8,092 nt of DNA from Bacilli bacterium (GTDB taxonomy: Bacteria; Bacillota_I; Bacilli_A; RF39; UBA660): positions 1 through 8,092 of the forward strand of contig JAIKYM010000138.1 in the NCBI GenBank assembly GCA_024683115.1. Direction: 5' to 3'. Under the pieces are notes generated by a model. It was not told the origin of the DNA and ran no database searches. It saw nothing but the letters and a program-made list of their open reading frames with translations. Both the position numbers and the translations under genes were made by a program. Positions 5,522 to 8,092 of the stretch are shown here, piece by piece (position 1 is the first letter of the stretch; each line of letters opens with the position of its first letter).

Positions 5522-6754
5522 AATTATATCTAATGCTTTATGCATCTTTAAGTCATATTCAATAGCGTCTTCGCCACCTACAGCATCTAAGAATTCTTCT
5601 TCTTTCATACCATATTTTTCAGCGTTCTTCTTGATTTCTTCTTTAACTTCTTTTTTATCTACTTTAATCTTTTCTTCTTCAACTATAGATTCAAGTAAAT
5701 ATCTAGTTTTTAGTCTAGCTTCAGCTTGAGGTTTCATCATATTTTCAAGATCTTCCATAGTTGTACCAGTCATCTTGAAGTATTGTTCTAATGAAGCACC
5801 TTGATATCTTAATTCATCTTGGTATTGATGTACCATTCTATGAATTTCACCATGAATTATTTCTTCATTTAATTCAACTTTCATGTTATCAGTTGCTTTA
5901 TGTAATAATTCATCAATATATTTATTTTCTACTTCATCATTTTTCTTTTCTTCAATTTCATGTTTAATATGTTCTTCTAAAGACTTTTTATCAGTAACAT
6001 CTTTAATTCCAAGATCTTCAAAGAAATCTTTATCTAATTCAGGAATACTTCTTTCCTTAATTTCTTTAATAGTTACATTAAACTTAACATCTTTTCCTTT
6101 TAAATGTTCAACATAATCTTTAGGAAACTTTAAGTTTAATTCTTTAGTTTCTCCAACCTTTAATCCTAATAATCCTTCTTCGAATCCAGGAATAAATGAG
6201 TTAGAACCAATTTCAAGACTATAGTCAGTTCCTTTTCCACCATCTAATGGTTTTCCATCAACAAATCCTTCAAAATCAATTACAGCAATATTACCATTTA
6301 CGATTTCTCCGTTTTCTTTATTGATTACTTCAGCCATATTATTTCTTAGTTTTTCTACTTCTTCATTAATTTCTTCTTTAGAAACTTCTACTTTTTCTTT
6401 CTTAACACCTAATTTAGTGTATTTACCAAGTTTAATTTCAGGCTTAGTAATAATAGTAAATTTATATGTAATTTCTTCTTTATCAATCTTTTCAATTGAA
6501 ACAGATGGTTCACATACTGGTTCTAATTTTGAATCTTTTAATGCTTTTACATATGCATCTTCAATAGCTATATCAGAAGCATCAATAAATAATGATTCAA
6601 TACCCATTTTCTTTATATAAATTTCTTTAGTTACTGTTCCTTTTCTAAATCCTGGAATCTTAACTTCATTTTTCTTTTTGTTAAATGCTTTATCAATTGC
6701 TTTAGTCCAATCTTGACCTTCAACAGTGATTGTTATTTCATGTACATTTTTCAT
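5510..6754 (-). CDS. tig: Trigger factor (ribosome-associated chaperone/peptidyl-prolyl isomerase)
   Basis: Trigger factor binds near the ribosomal exit tunnel and folds nascent chains. 414 residues from the chosen ATG. The N-terminal ribosome-binding domain carries the GFRK loop at 35-38 (IPGFRKGTVTKEIYIKK). The FKBP-type isomerase domain occupies about 153-235 (AVIDFEGFVDGKPLDGG...GSNSFIPGFEEGLLGLKVGE). The charged helical chaperone arms fill 240-414. The GFRK loop lies about eight residues nearer the N-terminus than in E. coli, and the usual GFRxGKxP signature reads GFRKGTVT, lacking the Lys and Pro. ATG 6754 has AGAAG (6763-6767) 8 nt upstream. An alternative GTG at 6763 would add three residues, and an in-frame TAG a few codons further up prevents more extension. 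Monocistronic: own promoter (6779-6807) and own terminator. Confidence 0.96.
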   Translation of the reverse strand: MKNVHEITITVEGQDWTKAIDKAFNKKKNEVKIPGFRKGTVTKEIYIKKMGIESLFIDASDIAIEDAYVKALKDSKLEPVCEPSVSIEKIDKEEITYKFTIITKPEIKLGKYTKLGVKKEKVEVSKEEINEEVEKLRNNMAEVINKENGEIVNGNIAVIDFEGFVDGKPLDGGKGTDYSLEIGSNSFIPGFEEGLLGLKVGETKELNLKFPKDYVEHLKGKDVKFNVTIKEIKERSIPELDKDFFEDLGIKDVTDKKSLEEHIKHEIEEKKNDEVENKYIDELLHKATDNMKVELNEEIIHGEIHRMVHQYQDELRYQGASLEQYFKMTGTTMEDLENMMKPQAEARLKTRYLLESIVEEEKIKVDKKEVKEEIKKNAEKYGMKEEEFLDAVGGEDAIEYDLKMHKALDIIKEA

Positions 6755-6778
6755 GTATCCCACTTCTTTCTATTTAGT

Positions 6779-6807
6779 ATTATATAGTAATAAAAAATGT
6801 AAATCAA
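6779..6807 (-). promoter_or_regulatory. Sigma-A promoter of tig
   Basis: Minus-strand TTGATT (6802-6807), 17-nt spacer, TATAAT (6779-6784). Transcription would start near 6772, giving a leader of about 18 nt. The -35 box is inside the 6801-6810 arm of the terminator hairpin of the preceding gene, so termination and initiation signals share the same bases. Confidence 0.68.
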
Positions 6808-6826
6808 GGTTAAATTACCTTGATTT
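6801..6826 (-). terminator. Terminator of the rimM-trmD-hypothetical operon
   Basis: A 10-bp perfect stem (6801-6810 with 6817-6826; AAATCAAGGT/ACCTTGATTT) with a 6-nt loop. The stop codon of the 6815-7252 gene (6815-6817) lies at the loop edge. On the minus strand the stem is followed by ACATTTTTTATT, so the T-run starts 3 nt after the stem. Confidence 0.75.
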
Positions 6827-7252
6827 CCCACTAATTAGGCTATTTATATTACGATTATATTTATTAATTTCTAGTTTGTTATATAACTCTTCTTTTAAGA
6901 AAGATATTTTATCTAGATAAGTATAATATTCTTGTCTTTTTAAGAATTCTTTATATTGACTTTCTAACATAGCATTTGCTTTTTCAACTTCTCCTAATAA
7001 GGTAGAAAAAGTAGTATCAGAATCATCATCATCTTCATCTGAATAAATATATCCAAATACATGATTTGCTAGTTCAGCAAAAACATATTCAAATGGTAGT
7101 AAATTATGTGATTTAGGTAAGTATTTTTTATCATATACGTATAAATTATTAATAGCAAATTTATTAATATCCAATTTAACTTCGTATGCTGGATCGTCAT
7201 ATTCCATATACTCTATACTGGAATCGTGTTTTGTTTTCTTAATAATATACAT
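6815..7252 (-). CDS. Hypothetical protein, acidic loop plus C-terminal coiled coil
   Basis: I do not recognise this 145-residue protein. It has no signal peptide or membrane segment. The N-terminal half (1-70) is mixed and aromatic-rich (for example NLYVYDKKYLP, LLPFEYVFAELANHVFGYIY). A very acidic stretch SDEDDDDSD follows at about 71-79. Residues about 84-130 are strongly helical and charged with heptad-like spacing (GEVEKANAMLESQYKEFLKR, LDKISFLKEELYNKLEINK), suggesting a coiled coil. The end (SLISGKSR) is basic. The gene is well formed: ATG 7252 has AGGAGG (7262-7267) 9 nt upstream. That site overlaps the trmD stop codon (TAGGAGG), so its translation is probably coupled to trmD. It closes the rimM-trmD operon and ends in a terminator. 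Position suggests a link to ribosome or tRNA maturation, but nothing in the sequence proves it. Confidence 0.8.
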   Translation of the reverse strand: MYIIKKTKHDSSIEYMEYDDPAYEVKLDINKFAINNLYVYDKKYLPKSHNLLPFEYVFAELANHVFGYIYSDEDDDDSDTTFSTLLGEVEKANAMLESQYKEFLKRQEYYTYLDKISFLKEELYNKLEINKYNRNINSLISGKSR

Positions 7253-7265
7253 ATATATGCACCTC

Positions 7266-7931
7266 CTAATCTAGTAAGTCTGGTCTTCTTTCCTTTGTTC
7301 TTTTAACTGATTCATTATAACGCCATTCATTTATTTTTTGGTGATTACCTGATAATAATACTTCAGGGACTTTCATACCTCTAAAGTCATCTGGTTTAGT
7401 GTATGTTGGGTAATCTAATAAGTAATTTTCATTAAATGAATCTTCTATATGACTTCTTTCATTTATTACTCCTGGTATTAATCTAATAATAGAATCAGCT
7501 AATACCATAGATGGAACTTCACCACCAGTTAATACATAATCTCCTATTGATATTAAATAATCAGCAAGAGATTCAATTCTATCATCAAATCCTTCATAAT
7601 GGCCACATATAATAATGAGATGTTTTTCATTAGATAAATCATAAGCCATCTTTTGTTTATATTGTTTACCAGATGGAGTTAATAATATTACTTTAGAATC
7701 TTTAGTTTTAATTTTTTCTACACAGTCAAATATTGGTTGACAGGAAAGAACCATTCCTGCTCCACCACCATATGGTGTATCATCTACTTTACCATGTGGA
7801 TCATTTGTATATTCTCTAAAATTAATTAATTCGATTTCTACTTTTTTATTCTCAATAGCTCTTTTTATAATAGATGTATTTATAAAACCATCAAACATTT
7901 CAGGAAATAAAGTTAATATACTTATTTTCAT
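7266..7931 (-). CDS. trmD: tRNA (guanine-37-N1)-methyltransferase
   Basis: TrmD transfers a methyl group from S-adenosylmethionine to G37 next to the anticodon, preventing +1 frameshifting. It is a trefoil-knot SPOUT-class homodimer in the cytoplasm. The 221-residue protein is complete though slightly shorter than many homologues. Signatures in order: [13 protein letters not shown] at the start, [13 protein letters not shown] at about 50-62, [17 protein letters not shown] at about 83-99, [13 protein letters not shown] at about 107-119, the knot/AdoMet loop [20 protein letters not shown] at about 126-145, [20 protein letters not shown] and [16 protein letters not shown] (7938-7942) lies 6 nt before the ATG. 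The start overlaps the rimM stop in an ATGA junction, and the stop overlaps the next gene's ribosome site, giving a tightly coupled rimM-trmD-hypothetical operon. Confidence 0.98.
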   Translation of the reverse strand: MKISILTLFPEMFDGFINTSIIKRAIENKKVEIELINFREYTNDPHGKVDDTPYGGGAGMVLSCQPIFDCVEKIKTKDSKVILLTPSGKQYKQKMAYDLSNEKHLIIICGHYEGFDDRIESLADYLISIGDYVLTGGEVPSMVLADSIIRLIPGVINERSHIEDSFNENYLLDYPTYTKPDDFRGMKVPEVLLSGNHQKINEWRYNESVKRTKERRPDLLD

Positions 7932-8092
7932 AGTAAACCTCTTATATTATCATTGAATACTATTTTATTCTCATCAACATTTATTTCTTTAATAAATACA
8001 TCTTGTCTAGGAACATATACATACTTATTATATTCAAATATAATAATAAGAATGTATATGTTCCTAGACAAGATGTATTTATTAAAGAAATA
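7928..8092 (-). CDS. rimM: Ribosome maturation factor RimM, C-terminal end (partial)
   Basis: Directly upstream of trmD, an open frame ends in TGA at 7928-7930, overlapping the trmD ATG by 4 bp (ATGA). Its last 36 codons read like the end of the RimM PRC-barrel: [17 protein letters not shown], then [14 protein letters not shown]. This corresponds to the usual pattern of a (L/V)IP strand, a (V)KEVD strand and a terminal EGLL. RimM assists 30S maturation by binding S19/16S rRNA, and rimM-trmD adjacency is very common. The frame stays open to the window edge. However, the codons beyond about 8040 belong to an inverted copy of the gene's own end (7982-8022 versus 8052-8092) and encode residues ([18 protein letters not shown]) that do not look like RimM. 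Only 7928 to about 8037 is trustworthy gene sequence. Confidence 0.8.
   Translation of the reverse strand, partial: YFFNKYILSRNIYILIIIFEYNKYVYVPRQDVFIKEINVDENKIVFNDNIRGLL
7982..8092. repeat. Long inverted repeat (fold-back) at the window edge
   Basis: Arms 7982-8022 and 8052-8092 are perfect reverse complements over 41 bp. The symmetry continues inward: one A/A mismatch (8023/8051), one C-G pair, a 3-nt insertion (TAA, 8047-8049) and then 10 more complementary pairs (8025-8034 with 8037-8046) around a centre near 8035-8036. The right arm runs exactly to the last base, so its true length is unknown. It lies within rimM coding sequence, and an artefact of amplification or assembly is the leading explanation. 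Confidence 0.9.

Noticed and set aside
5883..6116. Plus-strand hydrophobic open frame inside tig, resembling a small membrane protein
   Set aside because: The Ser/Leu/Phe-rich translation arises from the antisense of Lys/Glu-rich trigger factor. There is no promoter or ribosome site.
6321..6620. Plus-strand open frame of about 99 codons inside tig
   Set aside because: Same antisense-of-Lys/Glu effect as the other shadow in tig; no start signals.
6726..6920. Plus-strand frame spanning the tig start and the end of the hypothetical gene
   Set aside because: It crosses a clear promoter and terminator of the minus strand, has no ribosome site and has low-complexity hydrophobic content.
1..8092. 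Mycoplasma-type genetic code (TGA as Trp)
   Set aside because: Trp codons in the genes are TGG, no reading frame contains an internal TGA, and rimM ends with TGA at its expected C-terminus.
1..8092. Mobile element, CRISPR array, phage or toxin-antitoxin system
   Set aside because: No transposase, integrase, direct-repeat array or toxin-antitoxin pair is visible; all long coding regions are housekeeping or single unrecognised genes with uniform base composition.

Overview
The window is a chromosomal housekeeping segment from a strongly A+T-rich Gram-positive-type bacterium. The best fit is a low-G+C member of the Bacilli/Mollicutes side of Firmicutes, probably an uncultured, small-genome lineage. 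Three things support this. The cluster comN-rel-dtd resembles the Bacillus relA/dtd/comN neighbourhood. Promoters are sigma-A-like with TATAAT boxes, and ribosome binding sites are AGGAGG/AGGTGAT. Trp is encoded by TGG and rimM ends in TGA, so the genetic code is the standard bacterial one and not the Mycoplasma code. Intergenic space is minimal and almost every base is assigned.

Layout from left to right. The 5' two thirds of the minus strand-adjacent segment (1-919, minus) is the N-terminal half of uvrC, cut by the window edge. Divergent, interleaved promoters at 946-987 separate it from a two-gene plus-strand unit: a single-domain YigZ/IMPACT-family protein (1004-1393), and a predicted M3-like zinc metallopeptidase overlapping it (1359-2468). 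A compact bidirectional terminator (2454-2478) lies where this unit meets the convergent operon comN-rel-dtd (minus, 5340 down to 2477). Then come trigger factor (tig, minus, 5510-6754) with its own promoter and two tandem hairpins downstream, an unrecognised 145-residue protein (6815-7252), trmD (7266-7931) and the C-terminal end of rimM (7928 to the right edge). These last three form a translationally coupled operon rimM-trmD-hypothetical.

Functionally the window groups DNA repair (UvrC), tRNA quality control and modification (Dtd, TrmD), ribosome maturation (RimM), nascent-chain folding (Tig), stringent response (Rel) and a putative mRNA-level regulator (ComN). I see no mobile element, CRISPR array, tRNA/rRNA or phage gene, and no convincing new multi-gene system.

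The points that merit attention are these: (1) the Rel protein has lost most (p)ppGpp-hydrolase residues while keeping the synthetase residues; (2) the truncated YigZ overlaps an unusual M3-like peptidase and has a near-leaderless start; (3) stop codons repeatedly sit in the loop of the gene's own transcription terminator; (4) a 41-bp perfect inverted repeat sits at the extreme right end and is most likely a fold-back or contig-end artefact inside rimM.
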